A DNA stretch of 64,000 bases, from NCBI GenBank assembly GCA_032207245.1, contig CM063509.1, forward strand, positions 105,191,521-105,255,520, in the 5' to 3' direction. Numbering within the stretch: position 1 is the first letter of the stretch; each line of letters opens with the position of its first letter. This document shows, in pieces, positions 1 through 14,572 of the stretch. The position numbers and the translations under genes were made by a program. Under the pieces are notes generated by a model. The model ran no database searches and was not told where the DNA came from. It worked only from the letters and a program-made list of their open reading frames with translations. The stretch comes from Pardosa pseudoannulata. Taxonomy: Eukaryota; Arthropoda; Arachnida; Araneae; Lycosidae.

Positions 1-233
1 AAAATAACTCCACATTTGTTTTAATTAAAAATATTATTTCATACTAGTACCTCTGTCCTACTTGTAGAATTTTATAAAAATTAGCTAATTATAAAAGTAC
101 AACCTGCAATCATGCATAAGGATTCCAAAGTAGCCCTCAAGCCCTTAAAAAATTCAAAATCTTTGATTTAGCTCTTAAACTAAAATTTTCACTGAATGTA
201 ATTCTACAGTGATCACCTACATCCATGCTTATA

Positions 234-1487
234 CGAAGGTTGCCTTTTAAGTTTTTACGAATGACCAATAAAAGAAGCTAATGAAATTTATCTTCAGGAC
301 ATTTGTAAAATTCATATTTTTTATCTTGGAATCAGTTGTATCTTAGAAATTGTCTGCTTATTTTGTTTACAGTGAATGTTTAAAAGAACCGAGTGAAAAA
401 ATAGAGATAACTCGTGAAGGTTTTTGAGGGATGATTTTAAGAAAGGACTCGCACCACAAAAATGCATAAAATAGCTTTGTGGAACTTTTGGTAGCAAAGC
501 ACCATAAGAAAAAGTTTATAATTGGTTTGCAGAATTTCACTGTGGTTGTCAGTCAGTGATGAATCTCGTGAAGGACGACCAAAATCAGTAATGATTCCAA
601 AGAACACGATACTCTGCGCAAGATGATTGAAGAAGATTGGCATGTTATGTATTGTGAGATAGAGGCTTTGGTATATCAAAGACTGCAATACATTCGATTT
701 TGCATGAACATTTAGCTGCTAAAAAGATTTGTTCCAGGTCGATTCTGTACAATTTGACAGATACTTAAAAAGAGGTTCGTGCAAATTGGTGTAAGGAAAT
801 GCTAAAAAAAATTCAAACTGTGAACAGCAAAATCCATATACAACATTGTTACTGGGCACGAAACTTGGATACATTTATATGAGCCGGAAATTAAATAACA
901 GTTCACTGTTTGGGTGTTTCAAGACGAACTGAATCTCACAAAATTTGTTTGTTCACAAAACATTTACAAGAAAATGATTGCTTGTTTCTTTGGCCTTACA
1001 GGTCATATCACAATCCTTTCTTTAGAGGATTGAAAAACTGTTAACGCTAAATGGTATACAGAAATCTGTCAAAAGTCATCAACAAAATCAGGAAAAAACA
1101 ACAAAAATTGACGCACTATTCTTCATTACACCTCCCACACAGCATGTGAAACAACTGATTATTTGAAGGATAAAAATATCAACTTAATGTCTCACTGCCC
1201 ATATTCTCCTGATTTGTTGCCTAACGACTTTTACATTTTCCCTTATATCAAACAAAAAATGCATGGGCAGCAATTTTCAATCACCTGAAGATGCTGTTCA
1301 TGCCTACCAGAATCATGTTTCTGAGATATCAACTTCAGAGTGGAAAAACTGTTTCAAGAATTGGTTTGAACAGATGGAAAGTGTATACATCTTAAAGGCA
1401 AATATTTTGAAAAGTAATAAAACAATTTGTTTCCCAAAAATTCTTTTTTGTCCAAATTTTTGTAAAAACTTAAAAAGGCAACCCTCA
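234..1487 (+). mobile_element. mariner transposon, complete ends, dead transposase
   Basis: Terminal inverted repeats of about 25 bp start with CGAAGGTTGCC (234) and TGAGGGTTGCC (complement, from 1487), flanked by TA target duplications at 232-233 and 1488-1489. The length, 1254 bp, is about that of an intact mariner. Broken + strand reading frames show mariner transposase order: the N-terminal HTH region (about 370-800), VTGHETWI near 850, ACFFGLTGHI near 985, YSPDLLPND near 1205, and the C-terminal block SEWKNCFKNWF near 1337. Confidence 0.93.
380..1450 (+). pseudogene. mariner transposase pseudogene
   Basis: Mariner transposases cut and paste DNA with a D,D34D catalytic triad. Here the first Asp is replaced by His (VTGHETWI), the second Asp block is damaged (ILHYTSHTA where ILHHDNA is expected), and only the third (YSPD) is intact. 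Several stops and frame shifts interrupt it, for example after EGF near 425 and within the WI-HLYEPEIK block. The last 100 or so codons (from 1263) are open. It cannot make active enzyme. Confidence 0.9.
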
Positions 1488-1544
1488 TATGATGTTAGGA
1501 TGTGTCTTCAGGGGTTAATCTCCATACTCTTCCTATTGCCAGGT

Positions 1545-1569
1545 AAAAAAAAAAAAAAAAAAAAAAAAA
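1545..1569. repeat. poly(A) run of 25 bases
   Basis: Uninterrupted A run just beyond the mariner 3' end. It may be the tail of an old retroposed sequence, but no element body can be recognised before it. Confidence 0.8.
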
Positions 1570-4500
1570 CTTAATGACATTATGGCTACGGAGGAACTTA
1601 ACAAACTAATGCATAAACATTTTACAAAGCCTAATATATCATGCTAAACTATAGGAAATAGAAATGTACCAGGAGTTCAAATTCCATTTTAACTAATTTG
1701 GTTGAAAGACATAAAAGAACAGTAAAACTACAACAATAATAAAAAGTAATTAAAAAGTATTAAAGAAATTATAAATTAAAATTTAATCTTTTTTCTTTGC
1801 CAAATCATTCATTACATCATTTATTTCATTTTCAACATTTATATGAATATTTTACAGCGGTAAAAAAAATGTTCTTGCTGTTTTGTTCATTCAAAATGTT
1901 TTCATCCTTCATAACACTGAACACTTTACTTGTGGACTTAGGGAGATTCAAGCTCTGCAGCCTTCCCCAAGGTGCATACTTGACTGTATTATAACAAAAA
2001 TTCACTATTTAAATGGTATAATGTTCAAACATCTTTAATGATTGATTTTACAAGGCTTTTATTGATTTTTTCACCAATAACTGTTACAATCCTTTTATAC
2101 AACTACTTTTACTTTTTTTATAACAAGCCTAAAGTAATTATTAATTTACTTAAATAGTACTATTAATGGGAAACCTTCTTTAAATACATTCATAATTAAA
2201 TATATCAGTCAATAAATTATAACTAGAAATAAATAATTAAGAAAAAATTTTGAAATTCAAAACAATATCAGTGTTTATTTAAGAGGAATAAAGCTTAATA
2301 TTTTCAATAAAAATTTTCTCAAATATCAAAATAAAAATTTAAAGGAATGTTTATTACTACACAGCAAGATAACATCTCTTGACAATTCCCAGTGGTTTAT
2401 ACTTTAAGTCTGTTATATAGTTCCATCTACTGAAATCCTGATCATCTTTGTGATAATCTATATCGTATTAGAATTTATAACCACCTTGGCCAATCTGTAA
2501 ATGAAAGAACCAATGAATCAATACCACCCCCACAGTTGTGTGTCACTCCAACAATTAAAGTTTTTTTTATACTTTTAGAAATGCTACATGCTGTTTCAAA
2601 ATTCTTTCATTAAAACGTTTTAGTTTGTTTAAGATTGAAACATATTTTCAACCTTATTTTGTTTCTGAAGTTCTTCATTCATTTCCTCAAATTGTTGTTC
2701 ACAATCTTTCATTACCTGGCAATACTCCACTCATATCATCCAGTCTATTTCCTAAAATTTCACTTTTGTTTTTAATAAGTTTCTCTCACTACTTCAGTAC
2801 TAATATTCAGTAATTTTACAAGTTTGGCTTTTATATGGCACCCATCTCTATTTAAAATCCTTATATCCCTATTTGTGTACAAATAATACCATCACATCTC
2901 CTGGTGGACCAGACAATGTTTATTATATTTATTAAAAGACAAAAATTCAAATTTAGGGGGTTGTACAACATTTATTTTCAAAATCTAGTGAGCACTTGCA
3001 GGTTGGATGTAAGGCTACAAGAGGCAAAGTTGATGGAATCAGCATTTACAATAAGCAGAATTGGCAATTAATGAGTACCAACATGAATCTGAAAATTACA
3101 GCACAAAATGTCAAAAGACACAAGTATTTCAAAAAGAGTGTAGATGACTTCTCTTTCTGAGGATTTATGGCTTTGGAATTCTTTGAAATTGAACCAAACA
3201 ATAAAACACAAGGATCCCTTTTAATAAATCCTAACCACTGCAGACATGCTGGCCGAGAAAAGAATTGCTCAGATAAAATAAAGGAAGAGCTTTTAACCCT
3301 TTCTTCTTCTGTTGGGTTAAAATGAAATGGGGAATTTTTCAGTCATACAAACTATTCCACATTAAAAATTCTTTTTATTCATTTTTATAGATATTAATAC
3401 ATCTTAGAGCAGTTTGTTTTTTAAATTTTTTCCTTTGAATACCTGATATCGACACTTGACACTTTAGTGTACATATCCAGTTGGGATTCCAGATAGTTAA
3501 AAATCAGCCCAATAGGATGGATAGTTACAGAATATCTATTTAATTCTTATTTTAAAGTTTTTTAGCTATATAAAGGCTTTTTTTTCCACTTGAGTAAATA
3601 TTCCATTGTCGCAGCAGAATTGCACAAGTTCGAATCACAAATATTGAAATTTCTTTAAAGTTGAGAATTATGCAAATATTTCGCATAGTGGTAATGCACT
3701 GACTATAAATAGACATTCTAAAGCTGCAGCAGCCTGTTGTGTATTTTACATCCATGTTATGACATACGTTGTTAAGTTTTTCATTTAAGTTATTTGTTTT
3801 AGAATGTTTTGAGATAATTTCTTGATATGCCAGCTTTTCACAATCAAGATGAAACACTATTGAAAATAGTAGAATCATAAAGATACTTGATTCACCAAAC
3901 TATTATACCTAAGATGATGAAGAAATAGAAATAATACTGTTTCATATAAGCTTTCCAGCAAGAAAAAATGAAATCTGCCTGTTTAAGAAAGTTAATAGAA
4001 AGTAACATAATATCCCATCCATGAAATAATTTACATCTAGTTTTTGCTCATACTGTTGTTGGCTTTATTCGCAGGGAGAATTGCCGATTTTGCTGAATAC
4101 TATGCCCAATTATAGGCTGGATATGACTGGGATTTGTGTATGTGGTACTAATATTTTTGTTAATATGTAACCTTACTTTTTAAATACTATCTAAAAATAA
4201 TAAATTACAAATATTTCACACAAATTCTTTTAAAAACACTAAATATATCAAAATATTAAAAGAAATTATTTATTTAAATACATGCATAATTAATAGAACT
4301 AGAAAATAAATACCCTTCAAACGTTAAAATATTTCATTTATTTGTATTTTCATTAAAAAGTCATGATGTATGCAAACTTTAAACATAATATAATTTATTA
4401 ATATACCCTAAGTTCAGCATTATATTTTGCAAACAGATAAGGTTAGTTCATAAATTTTTTCAAAGTTTCAAACTGTTTTAAGGTGAATCTGTACCTGCCA

Positions 4501-7284
4501 TATTGTATTCCTTTCTGTAAATTTATGGGAAAAATAGAATTTCCTATGGTTGACTTACATTTTAAGAATTTTTCTAAAAAAACATCCCATGAGCAAATTT
4601 TCTAGGAAGCTATCTTTTTCTGAATTTATGCCTGTCAAATGTTCTTATCTGCATTTAAAACAGTATACCAAAATTTCTCAAAAATTCTGTATACACTTGA
4701 ACTATATATTCAACTATTACAATTGAATACATTTTTCTCATTTTCTATCAAATGAAATAAGATTTTAAAAGCATTCTTAAAATGCTAGCCAGCCAGAAGG
4801 AATTTCATTTTTCCCTGAGCAAGAAGAATTTTAACACTGAGCAAGAAGAATCCAGTAAGGCAGGTACAGAGCCATCTTAAATTATATTTAGTTTCAACCT
4901 GAGTTAATATTTTATGCTCATAAATAGAAAAATAATTTTAAATATTGATAACAGTTACATTTTTAATTACAACATTTAAATTTTGTAAATTATGAAACAG
5001 AAATTTTATTTATTTATTAAAACCGTTTAGTTAATTAAATATTTTAAAATGACTTCTGAATTACTTTAAGTCTTACTTTAATAAGTATTTTAAAATCTTG
5101 ACATAATTTTTGGATAATATAGTTTTTTTTCATAGTTCTAAAAATTAAAATATGTCACAACATTTTAGAAACATTTCTCTGGTTGAAACTATTGTAAAAT
5201 TAAAATTTGTTTATGCATAATAAATATATTTATTATTATAAGAATTCAAATGGGGAAACATACAGAGCTTTCCTTTTATTAAAATCCATTATATTATTTT
5301 TGAAACTATACATGCATATGTTCATTATGTAAAATCTTAAAATTTTTTTCTTTAATTCTTAGGTAACTTTGTAGAATCAAATGTTATCTTACTATACAAA
5401 TGGCAATAATTAAGTGGAGTTTTAAGCCATATTACTATAATTATTTTTTTTAAATGAATATTATCAATAACTAAAAAAACATTCATAATTCTGATGTTTT
5501 CTTTATGAAATTCTAAAGATCTAGGGAAAACAAAGACATGTAGAGAAGGAAATACTTAATCTTTGGTTCTTACTGATGACACTGTTCTTGTCAAGACAGA
5601 TCCAGGACAAGGGAGAGGTGTGTGTAGAGGGGATAATTGAAATTTTATTATTCCCTTTAAGGTATCCATCTACATTTGGAGAACCTTTTCTTTTAATGTA
5701 GAAACTAGTTCATGTTTTTACATTTATTTTTTATATTATGATAGAGAATTGCACTTAAAAAATTTATTACTGGAGAAGTTTTTATAAAATGTCTAATAAA
5801 TGAAGAAAATTTAATTATTTAAAAAAAAAAAGTTTTTTTTTTCAAAAGGTCTAATTTAATAAATTAAATTATTTCAATATTTTATGATGCAACACATTTC
5901 TTATACACTGGACTGGTGAATCACCAAAAATCTTTGCTTAATTTACATTTGGTAAAAAATTTTGGTCCTTCAATATCATACACATTGAATTTTTAATGAA
6001 TTTTCATTACCTTTATATCTAACTATAAGTGTAACATCATTAAAAATTATCCAAATTTAAATAAACAATAAATACTATCAAAAACATTCATAATAATTTT
6101 CAACAAAATATTTTAAAAACTTTTTGAGAAATCACATTAAGTTTATGAAAGCAATTTTAACTATTAAAAAATTAAAATACATGTTTAAAATTCCTCACAC
6201 TTTCTTGATTCAAAACTTTCTAATTGCCAAGTTGCTAATTATAAATAATACAAAAATGTTTAAACTAATCTTTATGAAAATTTAAAAAGTTTTGTCCAAA
6301 AAATGCTCTTTAAAAGGCTTTAAATTCACAACTTCCGGTTTATTTTGACAGCTGTCACTGATGTTTAAACAGCTGTAACGTTTCTTTAAAATGCCATAGA
6401 GACAAAACAAAAACAGATTTAGAAGCCTAAAAGTTGAAATTTTACAAGAGAGAAAAAAAATTATGATTTTTGGCAAAAAAGGACGTTTTCAACGTAGACG
6501 GATACCTTAATGCATTACTGCATATTAAAATTTTCTACCAAGACTGTTTTTCTTATGCCCAGACTTCAGGACAGGATATGGCACAAGTGTATGTTCACTC
6601 ATAGCAGATCTTTGTTATCAACTGCCTCAACACCCTGTAAATTTAATCTATTTTTCAAAATTTCCCACCCTAGAGTTATTAATTTAAATTTTTTAAAACA
6701 TAACACTTTTCATTTCCATAATTCAGTTTTTGATTGAGGGCAATTTAATTCTTATTTCTGCTTGGATTTTAACAATTTAAAATTCAACTGAATAGACCAG
6801 ATACTGGATATCCATATTTCATCATTTATTAACTGCTTGAGCAGTACAGCCTTTATTTTTTTGAATTATCAGAAAGTAACCAGTGTCTTGGAATTATACA
6901 AGAATTTCATTTACTTTTCTAGACATTCTACAACACACAACTATTTCATACACCTAGCACTTTTCTTCGCCTGGAAGTTATGAATTTCTTTTACTTTACT
7001 TCTAAAATAGCCTTCCTTTAATGCTAAATTTCTCTAAAGTATAATTACCATCTATGAAACAGATCTCAATAAATGTTTTTAATGCTAATTCTTTAGTAGG
7101 TAAATATCATTACAAATACTCCAGTCTCACTGCAAACTTTTCTTTACATAATCAGGTTAAAGGATGGTCAAACATTTTTTTTGTAGTAAACTAAAGAGAC
7201 TATAGGGCCATTTGGTATAGATCAGTAATTGTTTCTTACGGTTTGGTTTATAGTATTTTAATTTACTGTATTGCTACACAAAAG
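1570..7284. other. AT-rich non-coding stretch
   Basis: No gene, clear transposon or conserved protein segment found. Small points only: a duplicated CTGAGCAAGAAGAAT at about 4817 and 4838, and a TTAACCC...GGGTTAA mini-palindrome at about 3293-3320. Short ORFs look random. Confidence 0.6.
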
Positions 7285-7415
7285 CTAATGGGACTGGGAT
7301 ATACTGCTAAAAGTTGATTATGAATGGTTACCAATATCCATGCTAGTACTAGGATTCAAACTTGTGAGCTTTGGTACTAAAGAGCAGCACTCTACATATT
7401 TAGCTGCTTCTTATG
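7285..7415 (-). repeat. Old tRNA-derived SINE copy (family S1)
   Basis: On the - strand it reads as a decayed B box (GTTTGAATCC), then CTAGCATGGATATT, then a tail block ending GTATATCCCAGTCCCATT. The same blocks in the same order occur at 36080, 60351 and 62168. Confidence 0.6.
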
Positions 7416-10400
7416 GATTCTGGTGTTATGTAGATTTGTTTTCCAGAATTATATCATGACTAAGTGATATTGTGATTATTAAGATTATCTTAGTAACAAA
7501 TCACAGATTTCAGTGTACTCAAATTTCCTACACTAAATGATCATTATACTTTATTTACGATATTTCAAAAAATTGTAAGTTTAATCAAATTAATGAGTTT
7601 TATGGTAATTTTGATCCCTGTCCTTAGTTTATCTTTTAATACACATTTTGGATTTAAATATACAAGAAGAATTTTATCCCTTTCAGACCTTTAATATAAA
7701 AGAAAGAACTTGTTAATTCCCATTTTATAACTTTTAAAAATGTCCATTGTGTCTAATAAAAGAAGACCTTTATTATTATTCTTCATAAAAAAGTCTGTAA
7801 AGATGTTTTTTCATGAAAACTAAAATCATATATTTGATCTTTAGGATATCAAGTTATAGTTTAAATTTTTTTTTCAAAAAATTAAATGAAATTTTGTTAA
7901 AAAATTCTTATAAAAATTGAAATTAGCAAACTGAAAAAATACATAATGAACAATAACAATTACTTTTTATTTACTATCACCTCTTTTAAAATAAAAACTC
8001 TAAATTTTTCTCTATAATTTTAAATGCTAGATTTATGTGCAACTGAAATCATAAAAATTAAACAGCTGATTTGCTGACATGAAATATTGTAAAGAAGTGA
8101 AAATAAGAATTTTCCTGTTACAAACAAAAAGTAAAACTTATTCTTTTTCCAAATATTAATAACTATAATGCTAAAAACACAAGAGGAATGGTATTTTAGG
8201 AAAGTTAAACATACAAGGAAACAAAATTAAGTGGTTTTAATAGAGGTTTAAGGTATGAGATTAAACCTTAAACTCTTAAAAATAACTCCCTTTTAACTCA
8301 AAAGATGTAGACTCAAAACTTCTAACAGGAAAATTGTAAAAAGAGTCGCAACTTCTTGACAAAACCAGGTAATCTATGTTTTGGGATAGTTCCTATTAAT
8401 CATTAGCTTGAAACTTTTAACTCTACAGTCTTTCATTTGTTAAAAGTGGATGCAATTCTTCATTTTTCTCAATTTATTTCAATATCTTAGGTTACAAAAT
8501 TTTTAATAGAAAAATAATAGCTTGTTCAGATATAAGAGAGGAAAAGCAATGACAGAATGTTCCCTAATTTGAAAGTTATGTAACTTAAGAAATAGAAGTA
8601 CTTGAATGTTAACATTGTAAGGATAAAAAATATTTTTAATGATTTTAACCTATTAAAAATAAAGTTTTTGATAAACAGTACATTTTTAAGTGCTTTTATT
8701 TTTAATATCATTTTAGTAAAACTATACCAGCAAAATGGACATGACTAAAGCATAAAATTACATTTTTTTTTTTTTTTACTTAATTTTATCTTTTAAAACT
8801 AGAATGACAGAAACAGTCATTTTGACTGCATTGTTATTTTATAAAGCAATTGTTATTAAAACATTTATGTCAGCTCACTCACTTTTTGTGACTTTTGATT
8901 TGACTGAGGATCTTGAAATGAAAGATTTTTTTGGGTTATTTTATGTATGTAGGAAAAGAAAAAGGCAGAAACAGAAGTCTACATCTTAGTGAACATGTTA
9001 TCAAAGAGATCTATTTCTTTGTAAGGGAAGAAATGCCATAAAGGACAAATATCTTACATTACAGAAACTTTTAGACTTTTTGTGAACAAAAGGAACTACT
9101 TTTGTAGGTACAATAATGGCTAAATTCAAGAGAATTTTCACTGATTTGCAAGGACACTTCTACCACACACTTCACATCAAAAGTTCCAGTAAAAGATTAA
9201 AAAAAACTTTCACAAATCACAATTGTAAGAAAAGTTTTTAAAATGCACAAAAAGTAAATAGTTAGTGAAACTGTGTTTTTATTATTTTACCAAATATGAT
9301 ATAGAGAGCTCAATCAAATAATCTGATTGCACATGACATAAATGATGTCTTCCAAAAGACAGCCAGTTTATATTTTTTACAACATTATAAATATTGCAGC
9401 TGTAAATTGAGAAATTTTAAGTAAAGTATGCAAGTCTCCACAAATTTCACAAAAATCCTATATTTCAAATTTTGTTAATGAATTGAAATTACCTTACTAC
9501 TCACCAAAGAAACTACCTGCATACATTTTTAACTCTTTTGGAGCTGCGAATAATAAATACTATTAATGGTCTTTCTTCCAAAACAAAAGAAAGTTGTTGT
9601 TCATGTTAATGTATTTGTGAAAATGTCAAGAAATGAGTGGATCAAGAACTTGTAATGCAAATCAAGTCTTAATTTTTACAATGATATAAAATTAATTTTA
9701 AATTATTTTTATCTGAAAATGATTTTTTTCTATATAATAAAAGAAATCTTTATTGAAAATACTGCATGAATTCTAAAATTGTTCAAATACTTATTTTAAC
9801 CCTTTACAATGATATTTGCATTAAAAATCAAATATTTGTTCCTTATTTCTTAGAATGACTGCAAACATCATTCTAGGTAGGTAAAAATGTTAATCATTCC
9901 AGTGCTAGTTACACTGGCTTTGTTTTTTTGCGATTTTATTATTTTCTATTGTTTTTCATATTTTATAATTTTGTATCAACAACTTATGCAAATTATATAT
10001 GTATAATTTACATCAATGGTTCTTAAAAATTTTGTAATGACAGAAAACTTTTCGTACTAATAGGAAAATAATAGAAAATCTTTGTTAACACACACACATA
10101 TATATATATAAGTTATCTCTTTCTTCAAGCATTAGTAACCCAAAGAAAGATAAAAGCTAAGAAAAAATAAAATAAATTCATGATACACCAGTGCTCTGCA
10201 CAGTGGTGGTTTAGAGTCACTGTATTAAATATTATCAGAATAATGTCTGCATTAACTACCTCAAATATTCCCTCCTTTCTCTTATTGTATAACTCTTTTG
10301 ACCAAAGCTCATACCAACACTTGTTCCCATCAAAACTATTAATTTGCTATGAGTAGCTTAAGGCCCTAAAATGCAAGTGTACAACAATCTCAGCATTTTC

Positions 10401-13400
10401 TAACCTTTCTACACTCGCATATATAGCTATTTTTTTTCCTCACACTTCTTAGGGTAGGGGGTTAATATTAACTATGCCTAATTAATAACAATTATTTTGT
10501 CTCCAATTCTCTTTGATGGACATAGTTTTCTCACCTAATATACTGCACTTTTTCAGTACTTAAAAATGAAATCTTTCAAAATGGATCTGGCCCTCAACTA
10601 TATTATTCACATCATGGCAGACCTAGTGAATAAGTATTTTTAAAATATGTGATCCAAAACTTTATGAATTATATATTCTTTTAAATTAATTCCATGTAAG
10701 GTGGATTTTTAAAGAACTGAATGGGTTTTAATATGCAATAACAATAACTAAATGTATACATATTTCCCCACACATACATTCATACCAGGGGTATAGTGCT
10801 AGGCTAGCTGTAAGTCCAAAGATCATCTTTGCATGAAAAGTGGTGGTCTAAAAACCTAGGAGTTCATTCATTTCAATCACTTCAATAAGAAAACGACGAG
10901 TTTTCTGAAGAGAAGTAAGGTAATTTCCCTTACATTCAAATAATCCTTGCTGAAAGCTGATGAAGCCTTATCAGCCACATTGCTATGATAAAGCCAAGTT
11001 AGTTGGGTGGGAGAATGTAATGTTAGCACACACTGCAGTGCATTATAAATTTAGCTCTAGGCTCTGCTTGCTAAATAACATTTTGTATTTCTGCAACGTC
11101 ATTACTGCAGTAATGGAATAATCTGTTTTAATGCATTTGTAAGTTTATTGCTTTCCTAAAAAAAGTGTAAGTAATTAAGCAAAAGTAAAATATTTAAGAA
11201 TAAACAGAAAAGTGATGAAAAAAAAAATGACATTCGTCCTAATGACAGCATTCATTTCAAGGGAGGATGAAATACAATGGATCTTACTGGTTCAGGTAAG
11301 TAAAAGTGCTTTGTATTAAAATTTCAAATAGGAAGACTTTCTTTTCTAATAGGATAATTGCAATGAAATAACTCTTAGAAACCTCATATACAGAATTTAC
11401 CAAAGAAAACCAATTCAGTAGATCGGTTTTCTTTCTTGAGTGATGAGCAAACACATAAACACAATTTCTATTATATGTTTATTATATGTACACATAATAT
11501 TCTTCTAATTATACAATTTCATATTTATTATTTAACCCTTTAAATGAGTATTATGACATTACGATGTAATTAAAAAATTATATGTACTCATGGGTACAGA
11601 ATCCTCTCCTTCCCCTTTACAACATATTCTCATGTTTATTTAAAACACTTACTTGAGCGAGATAGACCAGCTTTGGAACTCAGCATATGCCATTGAGTTA
11701 TACATTGTATTTAGTATCTTAAAACATAAATTTAAATGTCTACCTACTAAAATATTTAAAAATAAACAGAAAAGTGATGAAAAAAAAACTACTCTTAAAA
11801 ACAACTATAATGACTGAGCATAAAAACAACCTAGTATCGGTTATAGAGCAATAATGTTATCTGAATTGTGCAGTTACTCATTATATTTATTTTTTTGGGT
11901 AGTAAACACAAAATTGTTACAGTTTATGAATCTGCTTACTTCATAATACAGGTATTGCTGATAATTATTTTGAAATAATTAGTGAAAAATTGACTTCATT
12001 AGTATTTGATTATAACATATGGAACATTGCCAGTAAAAACAAATATTTTATTATATTTTGGATTATTATTATTTTTTTTTAAAGGAAGTAATAAACTTAG
12101 ACAGATTTTGAAATTCTTTTACTAGTTATAAAAAAGATTAATTTAAATTCAGGATGACATATGAACACTAACATTTAATTTGTACTTTTCAACTCACAGA
12201 TTTTACACAAAATATGGAACAAAGCTATGATTACAAAGTCCAACAACTTTTATCCAACTTTTAACATATTACATAAGAATAATGTCACTCTTTTTTATTA
12301 GCTTAACGAGCAGCATGACAATAAATTAATTGGAAGATTTTATTGTGACGAAAAGTACTTTATACAATGCATGATTGTTTAGTGAAGAGAGAAAAACATA
12401 ACCCTCAAATGAAAAACAAATATACATTAATAAACAATTTGCATAGTAAACTAGTCTATAATTTCAATAAAATGCTTCAAAATTACAAAAAAACTTGAGT
12501 TATAGAATATTTAATTCTATTTTTAAACAAAATCCCAACCCTCAGTTAATGGAAAAATAAATTACTTTAATTTGAGAGATGAATGTACCATTATGTAACA
12601 GTAAAATAATGAAATGATCAACATACAATAAACTTAAGATAAAGTCGAATTTATACAACATGAAATTTAAAAATATTTTTGATATAAAAACAGGAAAAAC
12701 AAACTTTTTAAAGTACGTACTGACCAACACATTAAGTATTAATGCGCATGCATAAAATTATCAAATATATAAACATTAACAAAAGCATGCAGAAAAAATA
12801 AACTAAAACGATGCTAAAAATATTCCATCACAGCATTATCAAATTTCCTTACAATCATATGCTTCAAGTAATCGAAGTTCAATCTGTCAAAAAACGTTCG
12901 GACGTTTTTAATATTATGGCAATTCCACAACAATAAGTTCAAGAAATATAGAATATGAAACATTTATTATTTAATTAGCTATATTAGGTTTCACAATTAC
13001 AATGCGATTGTGATGAAACATGATGACTAAATTTGTAGGATATTTAATCAAGAAAATACGATGGCAATGTTATCAAAACAATACTATTTTGGTCACCAAA
13101 ACATCCAGATTCAAGAAAGTCAAGATGCATTGCAGCCCAATAAATTCTAAATTATAAAACATTATAATTTAAATTTGCATTAACTTACTTTTAATTCTGT
13201 GGATTTATGAGAAAATAAAGAAAGGGCAATAAAAATCGAGATGTTATTAGAGTTGTCTTCCTCCATGAAGCCGAGTTGATGTACATCAACATTAAGATCA
13301 TCCAAAAATTAGTTCCAAGGTCGTTTGTTTCGTAATAACTTAACGAAAATACTAATGATAAAAAGATGAAAGGGATTTTGAAAACTGCACCGTAGAAAGA

Positions 13401-14039
13401 CTTAAAAGCTAACAAAAAGTTTCTGATGTCAAATATTAAATCATTTTATTATTTCATTCTCGAAATATGCACATGACGTCATAAAGCTGTTCCCCCATAT
13501 TCTGCGGTAAATTCAGAAATGCAGTTAACTTTTTTAGGTTTCATCTAATTGGTTACTTAGTCTATTTACAAGGATATAATTTTATTTAAAGGGTTTTATG
13601 ATAAAGATTACTGGATTTAGCTTCATTTATAGTTTTTAAACAAGTATTTTGCTATAATAGTTACAAAATTTGCAACCACTTCTTTTTCCTATTTTGCAGT
13701 AAACTTAAAATGTATTAATGCTATAAATTGAAAAGCATAACAAGCAATTTATTTCGAATATCAGTATAACTGAGTCAATTATTTTAACGAATCTAAATTA
13801 CTGGTTGATTTATTGTTCTCTCAACTCTGCGTAAACAACCTGATAAATCAGCAAAATTATCGGTAGGTAGTTTGGTTACGGTGAGCAATGTGTTTTGGAA
13901 TTGATCTTATTGATTGAATTTAAATCTCCAACCTTTTTTAGGTGGGAAGATTTAAGTCATTTTGATTTTTCTTTCTGTATTTCCTGAACTTAAAAACGCT
14001 AGTATATAATTTTTATACTCTCCTTTAATAACATTTCGT
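7416..14039. other. AT-rich non-coding stretch upstream of atlastin
   Basis: No gene seen. It contains short CA/TA simple repeats near 10090-10112, a direct repeat pair (11187 and 11748, listed separately) and possibly the worn ends of a small hAT-like element near 10014 and 10220. Confidence 0.5.
11187..11790 (+). repeat. Pair of about 40-bp direct repeats
   Basis: The segment with AATAAACAGAAAAGTGATG followed by an A run occurs at 11187-11228 and again at 11748-11790, with one or two differences. The DNA between the copies is not obviously mobile. Confidence 0.7.
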
Positions 14040-14380
14040 CGCATCTCTCTTTTATTTACAAGTGGGAAGTGACGTAAGTGTAATGTGCTGACGGAGTCAA
14101 ACAAATGCACGTGAAGATGCCTATGTGAGGAAAAAGTTTATCAAAGTCATATTTCTGATAAATTTCTTTCCTACAATAAAATTCGTTTTAAATAATTTTG
14201 TTTTTGAAAAGTAAATTTTTGCAGTTATAAATGAGTTTCTAATTACAACATTTTTGTTTACGACATGTAGAATCACTTGTCTGTCTGAATACAATAACAT
14301 TTGTATATAAACTTTCCTTCTTCCCTGTTCGTAGCCTTGTCTCACACATTCTAAAACTTTTGAAATTCGTGCAGTAAAAG
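14040..14380 (+). promoter_or_regulatory. Candidate atlastin promoter and 5' untranslated exon
   Basis: This stretch is richer in CpG than its surroundings. It has a CRE-like TGACGTAA at 14070-14077 and a perfect E-box CACGTG at 14108-14113. AAG before GTAAAA at 14381 could be a donor pairing with the acceptor ending 14558, making a 178-nt UTR intron. No TATA box is obvious. The start site is not resolved. Confidence 0.35.
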
Positions 14381-14572
14381 GTAAAATTCTTGGCCTCTTT
14401 AATCTTAGCTAGAATTAATAAAAATTATAAGGTTTTAAACAATACGTGACATTTGAATTATTTCATGTATGTCTTTTGATTAAAATTTTTAAATCGCATA
14501 TCGAAATTATTGAATATATTAAACGTATTTGTTTCTTAAATTTTCTCATATTTAACAGGCTAGTGTATTAAA

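Noticed and set aside
437..688. 83-codon - strand ORF
   Set aside because: Shadow of the mariner transposase pseudogene on the other strand.
3293..3320. TTAACCC...GGGTTAA as a piggyBac remnant
   Set aside because: Only about 28 bp in total; too short to be an element and possible by chance.
10014..10220. Small hAT element with AATGGTTCTTAAAA-like ends
   Set aside because: Ends match poorly and the flanking 8-mers do not agree.
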